24,807 nucleotides of DNA, from assembly GCA_900549015.1 (NCBI GenBank), contig URMH01000040.1, positions 1 through 24,807 on the forward strand, written 5' to 3'. This document shows positions 15,236-23,080 of the stretch, piece by piece. The notes under the pieces are model-generated. The model saw only the letters and a list, made by a program, of their open reading frames with translations, had not been told where the DNA came from and ran no database searches. Position 1 is the first letter of the stretch, and each line of letters begins with the position of its first letter. This stretch comes from an uncultured Blautia sp. Its GTDB lineage: Bacteria; Bacillota; Clostridia; Lachnospirales; Lachnospiraceae. A program made the position numbers and the translations under genes.

Positions 15236-16504
15236 TTAAAGCTCCGCGATGCGGCTCACTCCCACATAAATTTCCTGTATTTTATACCAGGTGGGATAAT
15301 CGGTAATTCCCGTCTGGGGAAGACCGAAAACATTCTGAAATTCCCGCACTGCCTCTTTTGTGGCAGGTCCGTAAATGCCGTCTGCATTGATTGTGGGAAG
15401 CGCAGGATACGCTTCTGCAATGACATTTAACTGCTCCTGGATCTGGCGCACCTTATTGCCGGACGAGCCGATATTCAGGTCATATCCCGGCCAGGAGGAC
15501 GGGATTCCGGAAACCTCTTCCGCCACATTGATGTACATATCATTTCCGTAGAAACTTCTTATGATCTCAATGGGCGAATATCCTCTGTCTCCAAGCTCTT
15601 TGCTTCCCCACTGGGTCATCCAGCCTCTGTCCCGGCATTTTACTCTGTTTCCGTCACAATACTGAGTCAGAATAGGCTGCCGCACATTTGGCCTGGAAAG
15701 ATAATTTTCAAACAGCTCATCTACAATCCTGTCTATGGTGTCAAATATATTTCTGCCCCGTATCCACTTGTGGTCGTAGGCGGTGGAGGAGGTTATGGTA
15801 AAATCATATCCTTTATTCCGGTACCACTCCGTATAAACCCTGTTTAGAGTAAAAGACATAATCGCCAGTACATTGGCACGTATGGTATCATCCGGCCAGG
15901 TAGCGTAAATCTCACTGCTTGCCACATTTTTAATATAATCTCTGTACCGCACATAAAAATTCCGGGCACTGTTATCTCCCACAGGACCGTCATGTACAAC
16001 TACAAACTCCGGAATTACAACACGGCTCAGTACAATTTCTCCTGATTCGTTAATCGGCTTGATTTCTGCTTCTTCTATCTTCGGCGGATACTCCCCAAAC
16101 AAAGTATGCGGACCGATTACAACGCGGCTGTACCCTGGTCCTGCTTCTTTTCTTGGTTCTATTCGAATTGCCTGTTTTGCCAGAACATCCGGAAGCACTT
16201 CCGTTCCCGATGTTTCTCCGTTTGCAAAACCTTCCGCCTCTACCTGTACAGTATATTCCGCATAGGGCTGTTCCTCCACAGGTTCCATGCTGTACTCAAG
16301 GGGCGGCGTTTTCATATCAAGAACCGGCGTTTTTCCGGATTCGTCTGTACGAAGCTCTTCTACTGTGCTTTCCGGGTCACCGGAATAGGAAATCCTCACC
16401 ACCGCATTTTCAACCGGCCTGCCGTTCTCGCTGTTTACCACCGTAATCTGAAGCTGGCCTTTATCTACATTTTCCTGCTGCATACGCATTTTTGACTGAT
16501 ACAT
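15236..16504 (-). CDS. SpoIID-domain protein with C-terminal peptidoglycan-binding domain, no signal peptide
   Basis: A 422-residue protein with three parts. Residues about 10-130 resemble a carboxypeptidase-regulatory-like beta-sandwich (QLQITVVNSENGRPVENAVV). Residues about 170-330 resemble the SpoIID/LytB peptidoglycan lytic domain, with RYRDYIKNVASSEIYATWP then IRANVLAIMSFTLNRVY. This follows the pattern YxxxVxxxE...LxAxAxxxRTY, with the candidate catalytic Glu in SSEIY. The C-terminus is a PG_binding_1 domain (DLNIGSSGNKVRQIQEQL, then ADGIYGPATKEAVREFQ). ATG 16504 is chosen because CAGGAG lies 6-7 nt upstream; an ATG 8 codons earlier has no ribosome site, and a TAA closes the frame above it. 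Neither start gives a signal peptide. Such architecture suggests a spore cortex or coat-associated function after synthesis in the mother cell, an inference. It lies 64 bp after the AAA-ATPase gene. Confidence 0.82.
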   Translation of the reverse strand: MYQSKMRMQQENVDKGQLQITVVNSENGRPVENAVVRISYSGDPESTVEELRTDESGKTPVLDMKTPPLEYSMEPVEEQPYAEYTVQVEAEGFANGETSGTEVLPDVLAKQAIRIEPRKEAGPGYSRVVIGPHTLFGEYPPKIEEAEIKPINESGEIVLSRVVIPEFVVVHDGPVGDNSARNFYVRYRDYIKNVASSEIYATWPDDTIRANVLAIMSFTLNRVYTEWYRNKGYDFTITSSTAYDHKWIRGRNIFDTIDRIVDELFENYLSRPNVRQPILTQYCDGNRVKCRDRGWMTQWGSKELGDRGYSPIEIIRSFYGNDMYINVAEEVSGIPSSWPGYDLNIGSSGNKVRQIQEQLNVIAEAYPALPTINADGIYGPATKEAVREFQNVFGLPQTGITDYPTWYKIQEIYVGVSRIAEL

Positions 16505-16568
16505 ACAAAGCTCCTGAAATGCTCTCATATCATTTTATGCAGGCAGAAAAAATTCAGCACAATTATGA

Positions 16569-18236
16569 TTATTCATCTATCGTCTTTACAAGACACTCTT
16601 TTTTACAAAATGTAACGCCATACGAAATAACCTTCCGAAATCCGCTTCGTTCAATTTTTCTTGCATACTGCTTTTCTTCAATCTGTTTTAAGGCGTCCTG
16701 ACATTCTTTTTCCATCTTATCTTCTGCCGCGGCAATCTTTATTTCGATGACTGCTGCCCGGCGGTTTCTGCGGTCTTTGATCACAATATCCGATCTTCCA
16801 ATCCCATTTTCATAATTAGATTCCACAATATACCCTGCACTGGAAACAAGCCCTGTTACAAAGGCATGATAAAAACTTTCTGCGTAATCATGATAACTGA
16901 TGGTATCAAATAATAAATCAGACAACAGCTCTGTCAGATTTTCCCCATTTCCACTCCACAAAACATGGAAGAGTTCCCGTCTGTCACTGTTAATGGCTTT
17001 ATCATAAAACCATTCCACAACACTCTTACGAAAAATATCCATAACCTCCGCATTGGGAATCCGGAGGGCGATCTCCTGCTCTCTCACTTTATCCCCTGCT
17101 TTTAATTCCTCTGGCTTCACCTTTGTAAGATAACCGGTCATATAAAGAAGACTCCAAAGATTTTTCTCTGAGGAATGAATAGATTCATACGTCAGATTTT
17201 CACTGATTTCTTCTTTTATATAACCGCCGTCCAGAAGTGTTTCAAATTTTTCTGTCACATCATATTCTGTTCTTTCCAGAAATTGTCTGATTACCATATT
17301 TCCGCTTGTATTTTCCCAGAAATTCTCAGGTTTTACTGCTCCCTGTGTGATTGCTTTATTTACATAGTTCAGAACGTCCCAGGGACAGTAAATATCCATA
17401 TCTCCAAAATGATAACCGTCATACCATTTCTGTACCAGTTCAAACCGTTCCTCCAGCCCTGTATCCTGAAGAAGTTTCTTGACTTCTTCTTCTGTAAATC
17501 CAAAATACTCATCATATCGCCTGTCCGAAATTGTATCTGTAGTAAAATTATTTAATCCTGCAAAGATGCTTTCTTTTGTAATCCTCAGACAACCGGTTAC
17601 TACTGCAAATTTAAGTGAAGTATTATCTTTCAGCGCTATGCTTAACATACTTCTGATCATATCCAGCATCTCTCTGTAGTATCCGTTTTCATTTGCCTTA
17701 GAAACCGGCACATCGTACTCATCAATCAACAAAATGGCAGGTTTTCCATAATATATCTGAAGCATACGTGTCAGAATTCCCAATGCTCTGCTGCTCTGTC
17801 CTATTGTTGCTTCCCCAGATTTTATCAGAATAAATATTTTTTTGTCCTCTTCACTGATTTTATCGCAGCTTAACAGATATTCATATTGCATAAACAATTC
17901 TGACATCTGTCCCTGAAGCCGTTCATATGCAACGGAAAACTCCAGACCTGTTATATCTTTGAACGAAATAAGCACAGTCGGATACTGATTCAGCCACGCC
18001 GCACACAGCTCTTTATTTCGGTAAATCTTCAACCCGGCAAACAATTCTCTGCTGTCTTCCCGAATATCAAAAAAACGCGCCAGCATACTCATGCCCAGAG
18101 ACTTTCCAAAACGCCTCGGACGGGTGATCAGGGTAACTTTTGTTCCTGTGGTTCTTAAAACCTCCTCGATTAATCCTGTTTTATCTATATAATAATATCC
18201 TGCTCCCTGTAGCTCCTTAAAATCAGCAATCCCCAC
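16569..18236 (-). CDS. AAA-ATPase-like/PD-(D/E)XK nuclease-family protein (DUF1703 type), start region frameshifted
   Basis: A 555-residue member of the AAA-ATPase-like plus PDDEXK_9 family, common in gut anaerobes and often in many copies. The N-terminal ATPase has P-loop RPRRFGKS (about 39-46) and Walker B ILLIDEYD (about 168-175). The C-terminal nuclease-like domain shows GRSDIVI then AAVIEIKIA, the D...ExK pattern. The biological role of the family is not established. The open frame's only start codon is GTG 18236, without a ribosome site. The expected start, ATG 18256 with AAAGGTG upstream, reads ATG AAA ACA TAA. Adding one A to the AAAA run (18253-18250) would give MKNINIPVGIADFKEL, the usual family start. 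So the gene is probably one base short, by mutation or sequencing error. Otherwise full length. Confidence 0.88.
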   Translation of the reverse strand: MGIADFKELQGAGYYYIDKTGLIEEVLRTTGTKVTLITRPRRFGKSLGMSMLARFFDIREDSRELFAGLKIYRNKELCAAWLNQYPTVLISFKDITGLEFSVAYERLQGQMSELFMQYEYLLSCDKISEEDKKIFILIKSGEATIGQSSRALGILTRMLQIYYGKPAILLIDEYDVPVSKANENGYYREMLDMIRSMLSIALKDNTSLKFAVVTGCLRITKESIFAGLNNFTTDTISDRRYDEYFGFTEEEVKKLLQDTGLEERFELVQKWYDGYHFGDMDIYCPWDVLNYVNKAITQGAVKPENFWENTSGNMVIRQFLERTEYDVTEKFETLLDGGYIKEEISENLTYESIHSSEKNLWSLLYMTGYLTKVKPEELKAGDKVREQEIALRIPNAEVMDIFRKSVVEWFYDKAINSDRRELFHVLWSGNGENLTELLSDLLFDTISYHDYAESFYHAFVTGLVSSAGYIVESNYENGIGRSDIVIKDRRNRRAAVIEIKIAAAEDKMEKECQDALKQIEEKQYARKIERSGFRKVISYGVTFCKKECLVKTIDE

Positions 18237-18309
18237 CGGTATATTTATGTTTTCATCTATTTCACACCTTTCATGATAATCTCGTTTCTACTGTCGCCTC
18301 TCTTCTTTC

Positions 18310-18338
18310 ATGGTAACATTTTGCCCCGGCAATATCAA
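18310..18338 (-). promoter_or_regulatory. Possible promoter of the AAA-ATPase gene
   Basis: Minus strand TTGATA (18338-18333), 17-bp spacer, TACCAT (18315-18310), with a TGT extended -10. It lies about 54 bp before the expected ATG 18256. The -10 is a weak match. Confidence 0.5.
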
Positions 18339-18403
18339 GCCGTTCCTGTTCGCAACTATGTAAATTCACTGTATGGATTTATACTATTTTAAAAACCAAA
18401 ATC

Positions 18404-18432
18404 TTGCATTTTTCTGCAAAACCATTTAAAAT
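18404..18432 (+). promoter_or_regulatory. Promoter of the DUF2726 gene
   Basis: TTGCAT (18404-18409), 17-bp spacer, TAAAAT (18427-18432), 64 bp before the ATG. It lies back to back with the AAA-ATPase promoter. Confidence 0.65.
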
Positions 18433-18496
18433 AGAAAATATTCAGAACGTATATTCTCTTATTTTATTTACATCTTTGTTTACGGAGGTACTGCAG

Positions 18497-18946
18497 ATGA
18501 ATCCCATAATTTATATTCCCGCTATCTGTATTTTTTTACTTATCCCGCTTTTTATCCTGTACCGCAGGAAAAATTATTATCCTTACGCAGCCAGACATCT
18601 TCTAACAAAAAGAGAATACCGTTTTTATCTTCTCTTAAAAGAAGTGGCAGACGAATATCACTATATCATCTGCCCTAAGGTCGGAGTAAAAGATCTTCTG
18701 GCTGTAACAGATAAAAAGCAATATATGAAGTATTTTCATAAAATAGCCCAGAAGCATGTGGATTTTGTAATCTGCGATAAAGATTTATATGTGCTTTTTG
18801 CCATCGAGCTGGACGACAGCACACACGAGACAAGAGACGCCAGAAAACGGGATCATTTAAAAGACAAAGCCTTTGCTGCTGCCGGAATTCCTTTAAAAAG
18901 AATTACCGACATTGACAAAAAGCAGATCCGCAAACTGTTTCGCTGA
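18497..18946 (+). CDS. DUF2726 protein with N-terminal membrane helix
   Basis: A 149-residue protein. One hydrophobic helix (about 3-20: IIYIPAICIFLLIPLFIL) followed by a basic stop (YRRK) leads into a DUF2726-type domain: LLTKREYRFYLLL, CPKVGVKDLL, VDFVICDKDL, AIELDDSTH, and RDHLKDKAFAAAGIPLKRI. The pattern D-F-V-[IC]...ELD...R...KD...AGIP is reminiscent of the restriction-endonuclease-like fold, but activity is not established for the family. ATG 18497 is selected because GGAGG (18484-18488) lies 8 nt upstream; longer in-frame extensions lack a ribosome site and run into the promoter. Divergent from the AAA-ATPase gene and convergent with rseP. Confidence 0.82.
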   Translation: MNPIIYIPAICIFLLIPLFILYRRKNYYPYAARHLLTKREYRFYLLLKEVADEYHYIICPKVGVKDLLAVTDKKQYMKYFHKIAQKHVDFVICDKDLYVLFAIELDDSTHETRDARKRDHLKDKAFAAAGIPLKRITDIDKKQIRKLFR

Positions 18947-18985
18947 AAAACGCCTGCCGCATAAGACTCAAATTTTCTGTAACGC

Positions 18986-19028
18986 AAAAGAGACACGAAG
19001 AATCGATTTCGATTCCCATGTCTCTTTT
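18986..19028. terminator. Bidirectional terminator between DUF2726 gene and rseP
   Basis: Stem AAAAGAGACA (18986-18995)/TGTCTCTTTT (19019-19028), extended inside by GAATCGA/TCGATTC. A-tract on one side and T-tract on the other. Confidence 0.88.
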
Positions 19029-19042
19029 ATTACTGCTCATTT

Positions 19043-20326
19043 TCAGAATATCTTCAAAATATCGTTGTACATTACCACGACCATAAGCGCCATCAAAAGC
19101 ATCAGCCCCGCAAAGTGGATTGCTCCTTCTATCTGACGGTTTACCGGCTTTTTGCGCACCGCCTCCACAAGAAGGAATACAAGACGTCCTCCGTCAAGCG
19201 CCGGCAGAGGAAGAAGGTTCATAACGCCAAGGTTTGCAGAAAGAAGCACTGCCATGTTCAGCATATTCATCCATACCATCAGCGTTCCTTCACTTTTGCT
19301 TGACTCATACGTATCGCCGATGGCGTCTACCACACCTACCGGACCGCTTAAATCCTTCACTCCAAGGCTTCCTGTCACAAGCTCCTTAAGGCTTAATATC
19401 GTAGTTCTCACCATGTATTTCATTTCCATGAAGCCATATTTTATTACATCAAATCCAGTTGCTTTTTCAGCCCATACATTGTATACAAAACCAAGATTCG
19501 GCGTCCTGTACTCTTTCGGCGTAATTTTTGCCTCATATTCCAGACCGTCTCTGGAGTACGTGATTGTTACCTCCTCGCTTGTAAGCGGATTTTCTTCGAT
19601 ATATTTTTCATAAGCCGCCCCATCTGGAATTTCCACTCCGTTTATGGAAGTGATCACATCACCCGGCTGTACTCCTGCGTCTTCAAGAGGCATATCCGGT
19701 ATTAAGGACGCCACCTCCATAGATTCTGTATCTTTCCGGTTCAGCCCAAGAAGATACCGTACCTCTACGTCCGGCATGAAAGAAAGTTCAAGCTCCCTTC
19801 CATCGCGCTCCACAGTCAAATGCACCGGCTCTTCCTGAAGGGGGTTCAGATAAGAATATACGTACATATCTTTTCCCAGGTCAATGTGATACCCCTGATA
19901 GTCTGTGATCACATCTCCCTCTCTTAAGCCTGCTGCCGCCGCATTGGAACCTTCTGTCACAGTAAGCACCTTTGCAGGATCATACCCCACTGCTCCTACA
20001 ATAATAACAGCAAGGATAAATGCGAGAAGAAAGTTAAAAATCGGTCCCGCTGCAACTACGGAAATCCTGCTCCACACAGATGCAGAGTTAAAAGTTCCCG
20101 GACTGTCATCGTCCATATCCTCTCCTGCCATAGCACAGGAGCCTCCAATAGGAAACAGCTTCAAAGAGTATCTTGTGCCGTTTTTCACAGTGCTTAAAAG
20201 TCTGGGACCCATTCCCAGGGAAAATTCAATTACTTCTATCTTATTTTTTTTCGCAAGAAGAAAATGTCCAAGCTCATGTATCAGGATCACTGCGCTGAAT
20301 ATTACAACTGCTATGATTATTTTCAA
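19043..20326 (-). CDS. rseP: RIP metalloprotease RseP (site-2 protease)
   Basis: Intramembrane zinc protease that cleaves anti-sigma factors or signal-peptide remnants within the membrane. The first helix carries HELGH (about 17-21). The central periplasm-side region has two PDZ-like stretches (AAAGLREGDVITDYQGY and EDAGVQPGDVITSINGVEI), unlike the single PDZ of many Gram-positive homologues. The C-terminal part has the second zinc motif in NLLPLPALDGGRLVF. I choose TTG 20326, giving MKIIIAVVIFSAVILIHELGH, over a TTG at 20344. AGGTGG lies 4 nt upstream, the dxr stop TAA ends one base before it, and the family starts this way. Translation is likely coupled to dxr. It is the last gene of the pyrH operon and is followed by a terminator. 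Confidence 0.94.
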   Translation of the reverse strand: MKIIIAVVIFSAVILIHELGHFLLAKKNKIEVIEFSLGMGPRLLSTVKNGTRYSLKLFPIGGSCAMAGEDMDDDSPGTFNSASVWSRISVVAAGPIFNFLLAFILAVIIVGAVGYDPAKVLTVTEGSNAAAAGLREGDVITDYQGYHIDLGKDMYVYSYLNPLQEEPVHLTVERDGRELELSFMPDVEVRYLLGLNRKDTESMEVASLIPDMPLEDAGVQPGDVITSINGVEIPDGAAYEKYIEENPLTSEEVTITYSRDGLEYEAKITPKEYRTPNLGFVYNVWAEKATGFDVIKYGFMEMKYMVRTTILSLKELVTGSLGVKDLSGPVGVVDAIGDTYESSKSEGTLMVWMNMLNMAVLLSANLGVMNLLPLPALDGGRLVFLLVEAVRKKPVNRQIEGAIHFAGLMLLMALMVVVMYNDILKIF

Positions 20327-20327
20327 T

Positions 20328-21470
20328 TTACCACCTGCTTTCAATCCATTGATAAGTCTCTTGTTCTGCTGCCAGGATTTCCTCCAGGTCAGGATTTTCC
20401 ACTATTTTATGTCTTTCCATAGACTGCCCGATAATCTCATAAATATCCAGAAAACCTATTTTTTTCTGTAAAAACTTATGTACTGCCAGTTCATTTGCCG
20501 CATTAAATACAGTTGGCATCGTGCCGCCTGCACGGGACGCCTCCATCGCCATTGGAAGCCCCCGGAAGGTTTCCATATCCGGCTCCTCAAACGTAATCTC
20601 CCGAAGCTTCCAGAAATCAAGGCGATCTCCGTCCAAAAATCTTCTCTGGGGATAATAAAGCGCATACTGGATCGGAAGACGCATATCCGGCGTTCCAAGC
20701 TGCGCCATTACCGCTCCGTCCTGAAACTCCACCATAGAATGAATGATGCTCTGCGGCTGTACCACAACCTGAATATCGGAAAGCTCCACGCCAAACAGCC
20801 ACTTTGCCTCCATCACTTCCAGCCCTTTATTTACAAGAGTAGCAGAATCTACAGTGATCTTCTGTCCCATTACCCAGTTCGGGTGTTTCAGGGTATCTTC
20901 CAGCGTAACGTGACGCAGTTCTTCTCTTGTTCTTCCACGGAACGGACCGCCGGAAGCTGTGATCAAAAGCTTTTTGATCTCCTTTTTGTCTTCCCCGTGT
21001 ATCGCCTGGAAAATAGCGCTGTGCTCGCTGTCAACAGGGAGGATTTTTACTCCGTATTCTTCTGCCATAGGCATGATCAGATGTCCTGCTGTCACAAGCG
21101 TCTCTTTATTTGCAAGAGCAATATCTTTTCCCGCCCGGATTGCTTCAATGGTAGGGCGGATTCCGATCATTCCCACAATAGCCGTCACAAGAATCTCTGT
21201 CTCCGGCATTGCGGAAAGCTCAAGAAGACCGTCCATACCGGAAACTACCTTTGTCTCTGTATCTGAAATCCGGTCTTTCAGCCCTTTTGCAGCTTCTTCA
21301 TCCCAAACGGCAACAAGTCTCGGAGAAAACTCTCTTACCTGTTCTTCCAGCATTTTGATATTTCTTCCGGCGCTGATTCCGAGAACCTGAATATCCCCGT
21401 TTTTGCGGACTACATCAAGCGTCTGTGTTCCAATGGAGCCGGTCGAACCTAAAATTGCAATCTTTTTCAT
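20328..21470 (-). CDS. dxr: 1-deoxy-D-xylulose 5-phosphate reductoisomerase
   Basis: Catalyses the NADPH-dependent conversion of DXP to MEP, the committed step of the non-mevalonate isoprenoid route. A 380-residue protein. The NADPH-binding start is MKKIAILGSTGSIGTQTL, followed by ANKETLVTAG, the metal-binding segment PVDSEHSAIFQ, the flexible-loop TASGGPFRG, and TLVNKGLEVMEAKWLFG. A doubled ATG occurs at the start; the second (21470) is preferred because AAGGGGG sits 6 nt before it, and only 2-3 nt before the first. It lies 15 bp after cdsA and abuts rseP. Together with uppS it links isoprenoid precursor supply to the lipid carrier of wall synthesis. Confidence 0.97.
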   Translation of the reverse strand: MKKIAILGSTGSIGTQTLDVVRKNGDIQVLGISAGRNIKMLEEQVREFSPRLVAVWDEEAAKGLKDRISDTETKVVSGMDGLLELSAMPETEILVTAIVGMIGIRPTIEAIRAGKDIALANKETLVTAGHLIMPMAEEYGVKILPVDSEHSAIFQAIHGEDKKEIKKLLITASGGPFRGRTREELRHVTLEDTLKHPNWVMGQKITVDSATLVNKGLEVMEAKWLFGVELSDIQVVVQPQSIIHSMVEFQDGAVMAQLGTPDMRLPIQYALYYPQRRFLDGDRLDFWKLREITFEEPDMETFRGLPMAMEASRAGGTMPTVFNAANELAVHKFLQKKIGFLDIYEIIGQSMERHKIVENPDLEEILAAEQETYQWIESRW

Positions 21471-21485
21471 CATAAGCCCCCTTTA

Positions 21486-22280
21486 TCAAATTCCGAGAAC
21501 CAGCTTTGAAAGGAAGTAGATGACAGGCGCTGTAAAAATCACGCTGTCAAAACGATCCAGAATCCCGCCGTGTCCCGGTATCAGAGTTCCATAATCCTTG
21601 ATATTCTGATTTCTTTTAATTGCAGAAGCAGCCAGATCTCCCACCATAGAAATCAGCGCTCCCACAGCGTAGATGACTGCGTATTCCATCACAGGTCCTT
21701 TTGTTACAGCGGCATATGCCACGCCTAAAAGCGCTGCTCCAAGAACGCCTCCAACCGCTCCCTCCACAGATTTTTTCGGGCTTAATACAGGAGCCATTTT
21801 GTGTTTTCCTATGAGCATTCCCACACAGTATGCACAGGTATCGCAGCCCCAGGAACAGAGAAAAATCAGCCATACAAGGAATTTTCCATCGGGCAGGTTT
21901 CTTGTAAGATAAATGAAGGACAGCATTACCGCCACATAAATCACACTGAAAAATGCCGCCATGATCTGTTCTGCGTGATATTTTGGATATGTGAACACAT
22001 ACACAAACATGATCAAAACAAGAGAGCAGATCACTGCCACCATTCCGTATTTTTCAAATCCAAGAAGAATCGCTCCGTAATAAATCACAGCACCGGCATA
22101 ACCTGTAACTGCAAGAATGTTTGCCTTTTCGTCCTGCACCTTCATCGCTCGGAACAGTTCGCGCATTCCGATCAGTGACACTGCCAGAAGAGTAAAAAAC
22201 AGAATGTATCCTCCGCTTATAATGGTAAAAAGTGCAATGATGACCAGCATGATCCCACTTAACAATCTGATTTTAAACAT
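21486..22280 (-). CDS. cdsA: Phosphatidate cytidylyltransferase (CDP-diglyceride synthase)
   Basis: Makes CDP-diacylglycerol from phosphatidic acid and CTP at the membrane, the branch point of phospholipid synthesis. The 264-residue protein has about eight hydrophobic segments. The family signature is complete near the C-terminus (SAIKRNQNIKDYGTLIPG, then HGGILDRFDS), with the SPKKSVEG segment before it. ATG 22280 follows GGAGG, which is embedded in the last codons of uppS; the genes are 2 bp apart. Confidence 0.96.
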   Translation of the reverse strand: MFKIRLLSGIMLVIIALFTIISGGYILFFTLLAVSLIGMRELFRAMKVQDEKANILAVTGYAGAVIYYGAILLGFEKYGMVAVICSLVLIMFVYVFTYPKYHAEQIMAAFFSVIYVAVMLSFIYLTRNLPDGKFLVWLIFLCSWGCDTCAYCVGMLIGKHKMAPVLSPKKSVEGAVGGVLGAALLGVAYAAVTKGPVMEYAVIYAVGALISMVGDLAASAIKRNQNIKDYGTLIPGHGGILDRFDSVIFTAPVIYFLSKLVLGI

Positions 22281-22282
22281 CT

Positions 22283-22990
22283 CTATTCCTCCTTTACTCC
22301 CCCGTATCTTCTGTCTCTTGCATTATATTTCTCAATGGCGCGGATTAATTCCTCCCTGTTGAAATCCGGCCAGGCAACGTCCGTAAAATAAAATTCTGTG
22401 TACGCAAGCTGCCATAAAAGAAAATTGGAAAGGCGAAGCTCTCCGCTTGTGCGGATCAGAAGGTCAGGATCCGGGATTCCCGCTGTATCGAGATAGCTTT
22501 CCACCATCTCCTCATCTACTTCTTCCGGGGTTATTTTCCCTTCGGCAGCGTCCTGTGCAAGACGGCGCATTCCTCTTGTAATTTCATCGCGGCTTCCATA
22601 ATTTAATGCGATTTGAAAATGAAGCTCGTCATATTTTTTTGAAAATTCCTCAAGATACGCGATCCGTTCCTGAATGTCTTTATCAAAAGCAGTGATGTCC
22701 CCGATTACCCGGACGCGCATCTTATTTCGCTCCGCAATCTTGATACATTTTTTCAGGTAGTTTCGGAACAGCTTCATAAGACCTTCCACTTCTTCCCTGG
22801 ATCGCTTCCAGTTTTCTGTGGAAAAAGCATAGACCGTAAGATATTTTACGCCGAGCTCCTTCATATCATCACATATGGTTTCCAGATTGGCACAGCCCTT
22901 CACATGACCGTAACTCCTTGGCATTCCCTTTTTCTTGGCCCAGCGCCCGTTTCCATCGAGAATGATTGCGATATGATTCGGTACGTTCAT
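22283..22990 (-). CDS. uppS: Isoprenyl transferase (undecaprenyl diphosphate synthase)
   Basis: Cis-prenyltransferase that elongates farnesyl-PP with isopentenyl-PP to undecaprenyl-PP, the lipid carrier for peptidoglycan and teichoic acid precursors. 235 residues, with the catalytic Asp12 in DGNGRWAKK, the substrate-binding FSTENWKR, NYGSRDEI, and the C-terminal RTSGELRLSNFLLWQ then AYTEFYF. ATG 22990 is preceded by GGAGGAAGAG. A 12-bp perfect hairpin lies between this gene and frr upstream. Confidence 0.97.
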   Translation of the reverse strand: MNVPNHIAIILDGNGRWAKKKGMPRSYGHVKGCANLETICDDMKELGVKYLTVYAFSTENWKRSREEVEGLMKLFRNYLKKCIKIAERNKMRVRVIGDITAFDKDIQERIAYLEEFSKKYDELHFQIALNYGSRDEITRGMRRLAQDAAEGKITPEEVDEEMVESYLDTAGIPDPDLLIRTSGELRLSNFLLWQLAYTEFYFTDVAWPDFNREELIRAIEKYNARDRRYGGVKEE

Positions 22991-23039
22991 TTCTCTTCCT
23001 CCATTTCTGTCTGTATCCGTTTTTTAATTCCCGCATAGG

Positions 23040-23071
23040 GAAAGAGAGCTTCCAAAAGAAAGCTCTCTTTC
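23040..23071. terminator. Perfect 12-bp hairpin between frr and uppS
   Basis: GAAAGAGAGCTT (23040-23051) pairs with AAGCTCTCTTTC (23060-23071) around an 8-nt loop. On the minus strand, the direction of the operon, the T-run is part of the stem and is followed by CCTATGCGGG. It would therefore act at most as a partial terminator or an mRNA-processing or stability element. On the plus strand it is followed by TTACTCTTTTT, a better terminator tail, but no gene is transcribed that way here. Confidence 0.6.
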
Positions 23072-23080
23072 TTACTCTTT

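Noticed and set aside
16505..16568. Possible sporulation sigma (SigE-like) promoter, CATAAAAT on the minus strand
   Set aside because: The -10 resembles the SigE type, but no ATA-type -35 lies at the proper spacing; the gene may simply be read through from the AAA-ATPase gene.
16569..18236. Transposase or insertion sequence
   Set aside because: The P-loop and DEYD motifs fit the AAA-ATPase-like/PDDEXK_9 family, and no inverted repeats or target duplications were seen around it.
20478..21266. 262-codon plus-strand open frame opposite dxr
   Set aside because: It lies wholly antisense to a clear dxr gene, and has biased composition and no ribosome site.
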